A DNA stretch of 64,000 nt from assembly GCF_002811765.1 (NCBI RefSeq), contig NZ_NPDR01000003.1, positions 124,001 to 188,000 on the forward strand, in the 5' to 3' direction. The position numbers and the translations under genes were made by a program. The number at the start of each line of letters is the position of its first letter. The first letter of the stretch is position 1. Shown one piece after another: positions 53,390-61,624 of this stretch. The DNA is from Leptospira saintgironsiae (GTDB lineage Bacteria > Spirochaetota > Leptospiria > Leptospirales > Leptospiraceae). Below the pieces are notes generated by a model, which was not told the DNA's origin, searched no databases, and saw only the letters and a program-made list of their open reading frames with translations.

Positions 53390-54868
53390 ATGTTCGCCAA
53401 ATATTCGACTCTATTATTAGGGGCATTGTTCTTTTTTCATTGTGGTAAAAAATTGCCTGTTTCCATGATCACGGCCACTTCCATGGATAGCGGGCTTCCA
53501 TTCGAGATCCTAGACGGAAAAAAATGGAGACCGGAAGAGGGCGCCAAATTTGTAAAACTTCACTTTTATCCGGATGAGACCTTCTTATTATCCAAGATAG
53601 AAGTAGAATCCTGTAACGGGGATTTCTCAGACCCGATCACTGCCTATATTAACTTTGATGAATATAGTCAAGAATTATCCACTGGATCCACTGCCGCAGT
53701 TACTTTTGATGCACCTAAAAGTACTCGTTCAGTCACTTTTAACTTTCATAGAAACGCAAATCTTTGTGTCCAAAAGGTAAACTTTTATGATGACAAAGGT
53801 TCCAAGATGAAATGGAAGGGACCAAAAGTTGTAGAAGCTTCTGTAACTGCATCCGAAACTGCTAAGCCAAATCTTTCCTATGATGTAATGAACTTATTCG
53901 ATTCTAGATATGAATATGCTTGGGCTTCCGATAAAAAAGGTCCAGGAGTAGTGCTGGATTTTGATTTTAAGGAAACACAAAAGATCAAGTCCATCAAGAT
54001 CTGGAATGGTTACCAAAGATCTGATAGACATTGCCAGACAAACGGAAGATTAAAAGTGGCAACTCTTACTGGAGATAATGGTTTCGAAGAAAAGATAGAA
54101 GTAGGGGATATCATGGGTCCTCAAACAATCCAATTCTCTAAAACTTTCGAAGGTAAAAAATTAAAACTTAAAGTAGATTCTATTTATACAGGAAAAGATT
54201 ATAAAGGACTCGTTATCAGCGAGATCCGTTTTTCTGACGGAGATGATTGGATCTTACCGAACCCAATGGAACAAGTGAAGAAGATTGCAAAGAATAACTT
54301 TTTCCAATTTTCTGCGGCTAATATTGATAATGTTCTGAATTGGAGTTATGTTGGAGGAGAATATACTGGAAATGCTCCAATATCTACAAATACAAACTTG
54401 GAACAGCCTGCTCAACAATCCGCGGAAGCTGCCACTGAAGGAACCACAGGAGAAGAGCCTAGTCCAGAAACAGGTCTTATATCTTCTAACTGGACATTAC
54501 GTTTGAGATCTGATGGAAGTCTTTTCTTCGAAGGAAATACAACCGAAGCAGATGGAGATAGCCAAATTAATAAAAGTTTCTTTGCATTAGGAAATTATGA
54601 AGTAAAAGAAGCCAAACCTGATGGTTTAAAACTTCGTATCTTTGGACTTGTTCGAAAGATGACCCAAAAAGAATATAACGAAGATTATTACGGAGGAGAC
54701 TGCAATGGTTGCGGAAGAGACTGTAATAATAGCCAGGATTCCGAAAATGGGGAGAAAATTTTCCAAGAACAGATACTTCTTCGTAAATCAGGAAATAAAC
54801 TTTATATAAAGAATGAAAACCCTGGTAAAGTTTTCCAGTTTTCTACTTTAGAATTGGTTCAGGAATAA
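53390..54868 (+). CDS. Discoidin/NADase-type glycan-binding-domain lipoprotein
   Basis: 492 residues. A signal with lipobox (GALFFFHC) makes it a surface lipoprotein. The central region (about 165-300) has the pattern of the discoidin-like glycan-binding domain found in many Leptospira proteins: YDVMNLFDSRYEYAWASDKK, then GVVLDFDFKETQKIKSIKIW and KGLVISEIRFSDGDDW. A Cys-rich loop (GGDCNGCGRDCNNSQD) lies near residue 445. Probably an extracellular carbohydrate- or host-binding lipoprotein; the role is inferred from the domain only. Confidence 0.8.
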   Translation: MFAKYSTLLLGALFFFHCGKKLPVSMITATSMDSGLPFEILDGKKWRPEEGAKFVKLHFYPDETFLLSKIEVESCNGDFSDPITAYINFDEYSQELSTGSTAAVTFDAPKSTRSVTFNFHRNANLCVQKVNFYDDKGSKMKWKGPKVVEASVTASETAKPNLSYDVMNLFDSRYEYAWASDKKGPGVVLDFDFKETQKIKSIKIWNGYQRSDRHCQTNGRLKVATLTGDNGFEEKIEVGDIMGPQTIQFSKTFEGKKLKLKVDSIYTGKDYKGLVISEIRFSDGDDWILPNPMEQVKKIAKNNFFQFSAANIDNVLNWSYVGGEYTGNAPISTNTNLEQPAQQSAEAATEGTTGEEPSPETGLISSNWTLRLRSDGSLFFEGNTTEADGDSQINKSFFALGNYEVKEAKPDGLKLRIFGLVRKMTQKEYNEDYYGGDCNGCGRDCNNSQDSENGEKIFQEQILLRKSGNKLYIKNENPGKVFQFSTLELVQE

Positions 54869-54871
54869 ATT

Positions 54872-55453
54872 TTGTTTAGAAGTATTATCCTTCTTCTTTT
54901 CATTTTGAGTCTATTCTCTTGCGAAAAGGAAAAAAGTTCTGATCCTTCTTTTTCCCTGAATCTGTCCGGGAAAAAAGGGGGAGTTCCAGTCCGTATCGAA
55001 TGGATCTATAAAGGTTTTCCTGGAGAGATGAAAATTTATGAACTGGCTTCTCAGAGGCCGGTTCAACTCTGGGATACAAATACTGTTTCAGATCTGAACT
55101 TAGCACCAGTTTCTAGTTTGATAGAAGATTCAAAATTAGTTTTGGGTCCTGGAGAAACTCGTAAGTTTGCTTTAGTATTTAAGAATGAAACAAAGGAGAA
55201 ACTTTATTTCTTCGCGGCCCCTCATTCAGTCAATCCGCCTGAATTCGGTTTTGGTTTTAAATTTAAATGCCTTTGCGTGAACCATTTATTCCAAGTGGAA
55301 GCTGGTTCTGTTTGGTATAGAATTGTAGAAATTCGCACAATGCCTAACTGGGCGAGTGATCCATTTCAGATCACTCATACTTTAGTGAGAGTGGATCCAA
55401 GCCAGGCAAAAGAATGGAGTAAGTCAGGAGCACATTCCCATTCAGATGAATGA
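54872..55453 (+). CDS. Lipoprotein with Cox11-like CxC motif
   Basis: 193 residues from a TTG at 54872 with AGGA upstream. The lipobox is SLFSC. The mature part looks like a beta-sandwich: LGPGETRKFALVFKNETKEK and FFAAPHSVNPPEFGFGFKF, then the copper-chaperone-like KCLCVNHLFQVEAGS and a late ITHTLVRV strand. The C-x-C followed by a Gln- and Gly-containing turn recalls Cox11/CtaG, in which a CFCF motif binds copper. The C-terminus is His-rich (AHSHSDE). It is immediately downstream of the discoidin lipoprotein. Confidence 0.6.
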   Translation: MFRSIILLLFILSLFSCEKEKSSDPSFSLNLSGKKGGVPVRIEWIYKGFPGEMKIYELASQRPVQLWDTNTVSDLNLAPVSSLIEDSKLVLGPGETRKFALVFKNETKEKLYFFAAPHSVNPPEFGFGFKFKCLCVNHLFQVEAGSVWYRIVEIRTMPNWASDPFQITHTLVRVDPSQAKEWSKSGAHSHSDE

Positions 55454-55459
55454 GATGTT

Positions 55460-56065
55460 CTATTGCTGAGTTTGAGGTGTCCCAGCAGGATCTGGTTTTA
55501 CACAAACCAAAACCTTATTTTCCAGAAAACATTCAGTTTCTGTTCCATCTTTTTTGGTATAAGGTCCTGGATTAGAATTGCTGGAGTCTGTAAATTCGGT
55601 TACTAAAACACTTCCGTCTGTGAATGTAACTTTGCCAGATCCTTTAATAATACCTTTTGCAAAATTTCCTCGGATCACAGTTCCGTTGGAGTAGAAATAC
55701 ATTCCATCTCCTTCTTTCAGATCGTTTACATAAATTCCTTCGAACTTGTCTCCGTTTTTGTAAACGAATTTGCCTTTACCTTCTCTCATTCCGCTACTGA
55801 ATCCACCAGTGTATATATCTCCTGTAGAATATACATATGTGCCAGTTCCGTTATCACAGTTGCCTGATTCGCAACGACCATCTTCGCTCTCTTGGTCTGG
55901 ATTCATAGATCTGTTAGAAGCAGAATTTGAACCTTCTGATCTGGACGAGCTTGCGCTGGCATTATTGGAAGATTCGGAAGAATCCTTTGTTTCCGCGGAA
56001 GAACAGTTGAATATTATAAAAAATGCGAAAATGGAAATCAGAGAACCTGTGAAAATTCGAGCCAT
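55460..56065 (-). CDS. MORN-repeat lipoprotein
   Basis: 201 residues. A signal with lipobox FIIFNC is followed by a Ser-rich linker (about 25-60) and four or so MORN repeats: GTYVYSTGDIYTGGF, GKFVYKNGDKFEGIY, GMYFYSNGTVIRGNF and GKVTFTDGS. MORN repeats bind lipids or proteins and form extended beta-hairpins. A late Cys pair (ETECFLENKVLVCVKP) may form a disulfide. It is convergent with the lipoprotein above, stops 7 bases apart. Confidence 0.85.
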   Translation of the reverse strand: MARIFTGSLISIFAFFIIFNCSSAETKDSSESSNNASASSSRSEGSNSASNRSMNPDQESEDGRCESGNCDNGTGTYVYSTGDIYTGGFSSGMREGKGKFVYKNGDKFEGIYVNDLKEGDGMYFYSNGTVIRGNFAKGIIKGSGKVTFTDGSVLVTEFTDSSNSNPGPYTKKDGTETECFLENKVLVCVKPDPAGTPQTQQ

Positions 56066-56108
56066 AGTAAAATTTTTGACCCTAAACTTAGTTTCGTCAA
56101 TTAAGATT

Positions 56109-57800
56109 TCATTGTAATAATTCTCTGACTGGCATCCCCTGGCGGTTGATAAAGTCGGGGAGTTTGTTTTTGATCCCTAAAAACACCAGATAATAGATCT
56201 TACGCAAAATCGGATGAAATAGGATTTTGTCGCGTAACCTATATCGGCTTCTATTTCTCAGAAATAATTTCAGTATAAATCCTAAAAACCGGGAAGGTTT
56301 GGACTTGGATGCCTGGAATTGGAAGCGGAAAGTTTTAGGATATTTCTTATGATATTCTTTTGCGAGTCTTTTGGATTCCGCTAACAATGCAGGGTTTTCG
56401 GAATAGAGTAATTTTCTTGCGTTTAGAATGAGCCGAAATGTCTTTTTTTGAAATTGGTAATCGTAAGAAAGATCCAGTTTTTCAGAGATCTTTTTCATAC
56501 GAGAAAGTTTGGAGAATGCTTCTTCTCCTAATTGTAAGGACTCATTTGGGTTTGGATTTAAAAAAGAATATAGTGACCTGAAAGGATCAGAGACTGTGAT
56601 CTTGTCCCAGGTTATATGAAGAATGGGAGGGATACGAACACGGTGCATATAAAAACTTTGTCTGGCAAATCCAGGATCGTATAAAAGATTTAAGATCAAT
56701 TCTTCGCTTAATTTTAAAAATTCCAAAAATAGATCCGAGTTCTTTTTGCCGTAAAATTTAAGAAGTATATCTTCTAAACTTTTTTCAGGTTTTGTGAATA
56801 ACTGAACAGAGACGAATGTATTCAATTCATTCCAATAAGAAGAACGTTTTAAAAAAGTGATATTCTTGAAAGAGGACCAGCCCCCAGTTTGTGTCCAAAC
56901 ACTGATCCCAGCAATATTGGCTTTTCCTAAAAGTTCTGATCTGTATTTTTCATACATCCAACCTATAAAGCTTGGATATTCTCCGAAACCTTCGTATTCT
57001 CTTCTGGCTTGTAATTCTAAAAGTTTAGGTTTATCATCTTCGAAAAATAATGGATTGATAGGAAGATATCTAAAGAAGTCGCCTTCTCCATATTTTAAGG
57101 AAATAATTAGGGATTTGCTTCGTATATCTTGGAATACTTTACGATATGTTTTTGGATTCCAGATTAGATCTCCTATTTCGTAGGCCCCTAATGTCCAGGT
57201 CCTAAATATTAATGTTTTATTATATTTTTCGAAAACAGGTAGGATTTCCTTCAAGAATGAGTTCGCTGATTTAGGAGTTTTAAGCAGAAGTTTACTTCTG
57301 AAATCTCCAGTAACATCCACTCCATCTGATTCGCCGATCCTAAGAACTATTCCCGAAATTTCTGTAAAACTGGAAAATAGGTCTTCTAAAGACTCTTCAA
57401 AAAGTTGGATGATCTTATCCAGGTTTCCATTTGTATGTTCTATGATTGAATCATTGATGGAGAAAAAATCTGAGGTGATAAATACTTTTAGATCTTGAGA
57501 TGAAGCGATCTTAAATAGTTTTTTATATTTTTTACGATAAGATGAGATCTTACGTTTTAGATCTTCTGGGTAAAAATCTCTTTCGGAAAGATAACATAAC
57601 TCATCCAGACTAACTGCATTAAATCCTAGTTTAGAAATTCTTTTAGTATATCTGTAAAAAGATTCTCTGACTCTTTTATGTTTTTTCTTGGAGGGAAGGG
57701 AAGACTTCTCCAAATGGGCCAAAGGTGCCTTGGACCAATTTTGATGTTTTTCTTTGGATTCCAGAAAGAAGGGAGCAGATCCGTCTACAAGAGCAAACAT
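56109..57800 (-). CDS. Putative TIM-barrel glycoside hydrolase, GH67-like
   Basis: 563 residues, no signal peptide. The central part reads like the GH67 alpha-glucuronidase barrel: ISGIVLRIGESDGVDVTGDF, SLIISLKYGEGDFFRYLPIN, LLELQARREYEGFGEYPSFI and ISVWTQTGGWSSFKNITFL, in the usual order. A family catalytic acid cannot be named safely by eye. The first ~60 residues and the last ~130 are basic and helical. A GH67-like enzyme would act on uronic-acid sugars; finding one in a leptospire genome, where such sugars could come from host or plant debris, is unusual. It is followed after 3 bases by a DMT transporter gene. Confidence 0.6.
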   Translation of the reverse strand: MFALVDGSAPFFLESKEKHQNWSKAPLAHLEKSSLPSKKKHKRVRESFYRYTKRISKLGFNAVSLDELCYLSERDFYPEDLKRKISSYRKKYKKLFKIASSQDLKVFITSDFFSINDSIIEHTNGNLDKIIQLFEESLEDLFSSFTEISGIVLRIGESDGVDVTGDFRSKLLLKTPKSANSFLKEILPVFEKYNKTLIFRTWTLGAYEIGDLIWNPKTYRKVFQDIRSKSLIISLKYGEGDFFRYLPINPLFFEDDKPKLLELQARREYEGFGEYPSFIGWMYEKYRSELLGKANIAGISVWTQTGGWSSFKNITFLKRSSYWNELNTFVSVQLFTKPEKSLEDILLKFYGKKNSDLFLEFLKLSEELILNLLYDPGFARQSFYMHRVRIPPILHITWDKITVSDPFRSLYSFLNPNPNESLQLGEEAFSKLSRMKKISEKLDLSYDYQFQKKTFRLILNARKLLYSENPALLAESKRLAKEYHKKYPKTFRFQFQASKSKPSRFLGFILKLFLRNRSRYRLRDKILFHPILRKIYYLVFLGIKNKLPDFINRQGMPVRELLQ

Positions 57801-57803
57801 CTT

Positions 57804-58670
57804 CTATTCCGTTTTTTTTCTGTATCTAAATGATTCGAGGGCAGCAGCAAATAAGATCATCGCTCCTCCTATAAATTCTTCCTTTCTGGGAACCTCATGT
57901 AAGATTGCCCAAGCAAGAATTGCGGAATATACAGGCTGCACAGTGGATAATAATCCTGCGGTTTTGACCTTCATCTTGAATACAGATTTGATATAGAATG
58001 TATGACCTACCGCAGTAAAGAATACTCCTAAAAGAATGACTAGTCCCCAATCCTTTGGAGTGACGAATAGATCTTCGAATAATAAGACAGGGCTTAAAAC
58101 AAAACAAGTAACCGCAGTTTGGTGGAACATCACTTGTGTGGATCCATGACCTGAAAGATATTTTTTTGTAAGAATATTTCTGAATGCCATTGCCCAGGAA
58201 GAAGAAAGGCCGAGTCCCACTCCCAGAAGGTATTTGTTCTCTAGATCAAAACTTGGGACGAGTATCCACATTCCAAACAAAACAAGAACTGCAAGTCCAA
58301 GATCCAGACTTCTGATCTTAGAAGGAAAAAATAAAGGTTCGAGTAGCACAGTCCAGACTGGATGAGTGAATAAAGTGAGTACTGCAACTGCGATAGTCGC
58401 TTCCTGTGCTGATGCAAAAAAAGTAACCCAGTGAAACGCTAAAAGTAATCCTAATGAAAAGGAGATCCAATTTTCTTTTTTGCTTGGAAAGAAGAATGGT
58501 CTTTTTCTCAACCAAAGAACGAAAGCTAATAGACTCGCCGCGAATAATGTTCTTCCCCAGGTGATAAGAGAAGGTGAGTAAGAGAGGACCTGTGCGAACA
58601 ATACGTTTCCACTAATCAAAATTTGGGAAACTTGGAATTCAAGATAGGTTCTAAGTCTGTTTTCCTGCAT
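57804..58670 (-). CDS. EamA/DMT-superfamily transporter
   Basis: 288 residues with ten membrane spans in two EamA repeats (first about 5-130, second about 145-280). Visible signature pieces include LITWGRTLFAASLLAFVLWL in repeat one and SSWAMAFRNILTKKYL, then LLSTVQPVYSAILAWAIL in repeat two. The family exports amino acids, nucleotides or sugars. The solute here is not known. It lies between the desaturase and the GH67-like gene, 3 bases from the latter, so an operon is plausible. Confidence 0.85.
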   Translation of the reverse strand: MQENRLRTYLEFQVSQILISGNVLFAQVLSYSPSLITWGRTLFAASLLAFVLWLRKRPFFFPSKKENWISFSLGLLLAFHWVTFFASAQEATIAVAVLTLFTHPVWTVLLEPLFFPSKIRSLDLGLAVLVLFGMWILVPSFDLENKYLLGVGLGLSSSWAMAFRNILTKKYLSGHGSTQVMFHQTAVTCFVLSPVLLFEDLFVTPKDWGLVILLGVFFTAVGHTFYIKSVFKMKVKTAGLLSTVQPVYSAILAWAILHEVPRKEEFIGGAMILFAAALESFRYRKKTE

Positions 58671-58766
58671 CTGGCAGGACTAATTTCAGATGCCTATTTG
58701 GAACGGAAAGGAAAACCTTTTGCTCAATCGACGATTTTTATGATTTGTAATAATCAAAAAAAGAAG

Positions 58767-58794
58767 AAGGACCCGGGCCTTTGCCCGAATCCTC
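58767..58794 (-). terminator. Terminator after the fatty acid desaturase gene
   Basis: On the minus strand CGGGC, AAAG loop, GCCCG, with an outer AGGA/TCCT pairing, followed by a T-rich tract (A-run on the plus strand near 58756-58762). It lies 23 bases past the desaturase stop. Confidence 0.75.
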
Positions 58795-58816
58795 ATACCA
58801 AAAAAGAATATAATCT

Positions 58817-59887
58817 TTAAGCCGCTACTAGGGCTTCCTCTTTACCCAAACGATTCCCTCTGAAAATACTTCCGAAATCATTAAATCTGATCCCGTAACG
58901 TTTCATTGCAGGGTGAACGAAAGGTGCCACCGCTTGTCTGAGATAAAAAGGCTGATTTACTACGAAATGATGAATTCCATGAGTGCTTCCAAAATTAAAA
59001 CAGAATAGATGAAGAGGGAATAAGAACCAACGATTCAACACTTGCGTTTGCTCATGAAGTCCTTTTACATCTCCATAATAATGCATATTAGAAGAAACAA
59101 CTTGGATACTTGTTTGTCTGATCCAATTTGGAATTGTATAAACCACTGCTGAAATATTCAAGAAATGGCGGACAGTATCCAACCAAGCAGGGATCTCTAT
59201 AGGTTTACCCAATAATTCATTTCCAATATAGAAAAGATTAATGAATAAGAAATTATACCATAGATGAAAATAGATCACGAGATACGGCCAACTGGAGCGA
59301 GTGATCTCACTTCTTTTAAATTTAGGAGCTTCTCTGCGTAATATATGTGATTGGAATAAGAAAGACATATTTCCGTCCATCATGGTGATAAAACGTTTTA
59401 ATCCGAATTTCATTCCGTTCCCGATCAAACGTTCCTCTATATCCTCTTTATGACCGGATACTTTATGATGAAGAGTGTGGATCATTCTTCTATACCAAGG
59501 ACTTACTGTGTTTCCACGAAAGATCCAAACCATCCAAAACATGAAGTTTTGGATCTTTAGATTATCCTTATAATATAAATTATGAATTAAGTCGTGTTCA
59601 ACTTCGTGAAGAATGGAGGCAAGAATCCCGTTTGCAACGATACAAGCCCAAGCAGGAATGATCCCGGCGATATAAAGTCCCGCAAATAAGATCATACCTG
59701 CGGCGGAACCTAAGGTAATCGCAAGACCTAATTGATCTTGGTGTTTTAGGAATTCGAATTTACCACGTAATTTTTTGTCCCTGAATCGGATCCATTTCAT
59801 GATCTTCTTACTTTTTTCTTTTTGGGACAATCTAGTATAAAGTTTGGTTGGAATCTGGACGGTCGGTCTTTCTGCAATGGCGATCAT
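58817..59887 (-). CDS. Membrane fatty acid desaturase
   Basis: 356 residues with four to five membrane spans. The three iron-binding His boxes of the desaturase family are present: HEVEHDLIHNLYY, TLHHKVSGH and HGIHHFV. A basic N-terminus (about 1-45) lies in the cytoplasm. The enzyme introduces a double bond into a fatty acyl chain using oxygen; position and substrate are unknown. Leptospires depend on fatty acids, so remodelling of membrane lipids fits. It is a single gene with a clear terminator. Confidence 0.85.
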   Translation of the reverse strand: MIAIAERPTVQIPTKLYTRLSQKEKSKKIMKWIRFRDKKLRGKFEFLKHQDQLGLAITLGSAAGMILFAGLYIAGIIPAWACIVANGILASILHEVEHDLIHNLYYKDNLKIQNFMFWMVWIFRGNTVSPWYRRMIHTLHHKVSGHKEDIEERLIGNGMKFGLKRFITMMDGNMSFLFQSHILRREAPKFKRSEITRSSWPYLVIYFHLWYNFLFINLFYIGNELLGKPIEIPAWLDTVRHFLNISAVVYTIPNWIRQTSIQVVSSNMHYYGDVKGLHEQTQVLNRWFLFPLHLFCFNFGSTHGIHHFVVNQPFYLRQAVAPFVHPAMKRYGIRFNDFGSIFRGNRLGKEEALVAA

Positions 59888-60044
59888 CGGTTTCCTCCGT
59901 ATTTGTTTTCGGTTATCTATATCTTACGGAAATTTTTGAAATGAGTCGTCTCAATTGATCGAATGCAACTATAGATTTGGTCCCAATCTATAAATTTTTA
60001 CTGATCTTTCTTAGGAGCGCGTGATTAGTTTGGAGCCAAACAGA

Positions 60045-61253
60045 TTAGCTTCCTCTGAATTCGGAAGGAGTTTTACCTGTGTGTTTTTGGAATGCTCTGT
60101 GAAATGAGGACTTGGTTGCAAATCCAACTTCGAATGCTATATCCAAGATAGATCTATCAGGTTCTTTTTGTAGAAGTTCGCATGCTTCCTTGATCCTATA
60201 ATCATTCACAAACGCGGAGAAGTTTTTTCCAAGCTCCTGATTGATCAGTTCTGAAACCTGATGAGTTGAAAGTGCGAGTTCGTCTGCAAGATCTGCAAGT
60301 CCCAACTTTTCATCTCTGTATAATTTTTCCTTTTCCATAAGCTGAGTAAGGCTGTCCCTAAGTGCGTGTCTGTTCACTCCAGAGAGAAGGGAACGTGCAT
60401 ATTTTTGCCTGGTAGCTTGGCTTACTTCTTGGAGCACTTGGAAGAATGCTGGCCGTTTATGCCCGATTAGATAGGCGAGGCAAAGGCTAATCCCCATCAT
60501 TGAGGAGCATGCGAGAAGAAAGATAGGCGACTTGCTAGACAAATAAACCGCACCGAACCCAAGATTCACGAATGTTGCAATTACCATGAATGCAAGTATT
60601 CTTGCGGTCCATTCTTCTTGTAGTACCTCCCACCGAAGTAGGTCAGAACTTCCTTTTAGTATGAGTAAAATATAAAAAACCAAGATTAGAATTGGAGAAG
60701 AAAGTAGGATCTCCCCCTCATTCCATCCAGTTACCTTCAAGAAGACCGAGATCTTTTCTAAGATCCATTCCCCGGGAAGAAGGAACACTGCCAGGAAATA
60801 TACAACCCAGACAAGACCAGGCAGAAGAAAATGTTTCTTTTCTACTCCTAAATACGAGACTTCTTCTGAGTCTCTGTCCTGGCTTACACTATGAATTCCG
60901 AATAGAATAGGGCCAACGGATGCAATAAGAGGGAATTGGATAAGAGAAATCCTGGGAAATTCTAAGTATAACCCGGAAACTAATAGTAAAAAGCTACCTT
61001 GTATCAGGCCTAATATTAGGAAAATCAGGGCCAAAAGCCTGTTTAGAGCTGATTTATTCTCCATAACAAGCTGCCCGAGAGACATTAGAATTCCAAGTGC
61101 AGTCCCGAATTGGGTGCTCGCCCAAAGGACCTGAAACCAAATCCCTGAATTGTAGTAACTAAGACTTCCCATTGCATCTGGAGGCATGGCAGGGAGAATG
61201 AAAAAAACTGAGAGAGTTGTCAAGAATTCCCTTAACGATTTGGAGCCATTCAT
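60045..61253 (-). CDS. AraC-family regulator with seven-helix membrane domain
   Basis: 402 residues. The N-terminal ~250 residues form about seven membrane spans (LTTLSVFFILPAMPPDAMG through the GAVYLSSKSPIFLLACSSM stretch), and the last ~110 residues are an AraC DNA-binding pair: LADELALSTHQVSELINQ, ILDIAFEVGFATKSSFHRAF and HTGKTPSEFRG. A membrane-sensor AraC protein can link an outside signal directly to transcription. The desaturase gene lies about 150 bases downstream on the same strand and may be a target. Confidence 0.85.
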   Translation of the reverse strand: MNGSKSLREFLTTLSVFFILPAMPPDAMGSLSYYNSGIWFQVLWASTQFGTALGILMSLGQLVMENKSALNRLLALIFLILGLIQGSFLLLVSGLYLEFPRISLIQFPLIASVGPILFGIHSVSQDRDSEEVSYLGVEKKHFLLPGLVWVVYFLAVFLLPGEWILEKISVFLKVTGWNEGEILLSSPILILVFYILLILKGSSDLLRWEVLQEEWTARILAFMVIATFVNLGFGAVYLSSKSPIFLLACSSMMGISLCLAYLIGHKRPAFFQVLQEVSQATRQKYARSLLSGVNRHALRDSLTQLMEKEKLYRDEKLGLADLADELALSTHQVSELINQELGKNFSAFVNDYRIKEACELLQKEPDRSILDIAFEVGFATKSSFHRAFQKHTGKTPSEFRGS

Positions 61254-61624
61254 ACTGAGATGAATTTTGTAGTACCTTCTATAATTTAGAACGAAATCTA
61301 GAATAAATTATATAAAACAGTCGTTCTTTTTAATATATCTCCCAAGTGACAGAAGAGTAGTTTCGTTTTTTGTAATATAGTTTTTATTCGAATGGACAAA
61401 ATCGAAGTCTCAAAAGATAGATTGAGACCTCCAATCGAAAAATGCTATATTGAATAACAATTGTTATTTTAAAATAAACAAAAATCACCCGGAAACTTTT
61501 TATAGAGTCTCGCTTATTTTTTTTCAAATGCGCCGGAAATATAAGCCTGATATAAGCCCGCTTTATGTAGCGATCGCTATGCTGTGCACACTTGGAAAGA
61601 AACTGTTAGGATAAGCTAATAGAT
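61254..61624. other. Divergent intergenic region with a 16-base palindrome and TATAAGCC repeats
   Basis: 371 AT-rich bases between the membrane AraC gene (minus) and a large lipoprotein gene (plus). It holds a 16-base palindrome at 61453-61468, the direct repeat TATAAGCC at 61540-61547 and 61551-61558 (11-base period), and a 12-base palindrome TAGCGATCGCTA at 61568-61579. No open frame I would support. Confidence 0.55.
61453..61468. promoter_or_regulatory. 16-base perfect palindrome, candidate operator
   Basis: AATAACAATTGTTATT is fully self-complementary over 16 bases and lies in the divergent control region between the membrane AraC regulator and the large lipoprotein gene, so it may serve either gene. 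Confidence 0.45.

Noticed and set aside
61568..61579. 12-base palindrome TAGCGATCGCTA as an HIP1-like or replication element
   Set aside because: A single copy with no partner; no origin features such as DnaA boxes nearby.
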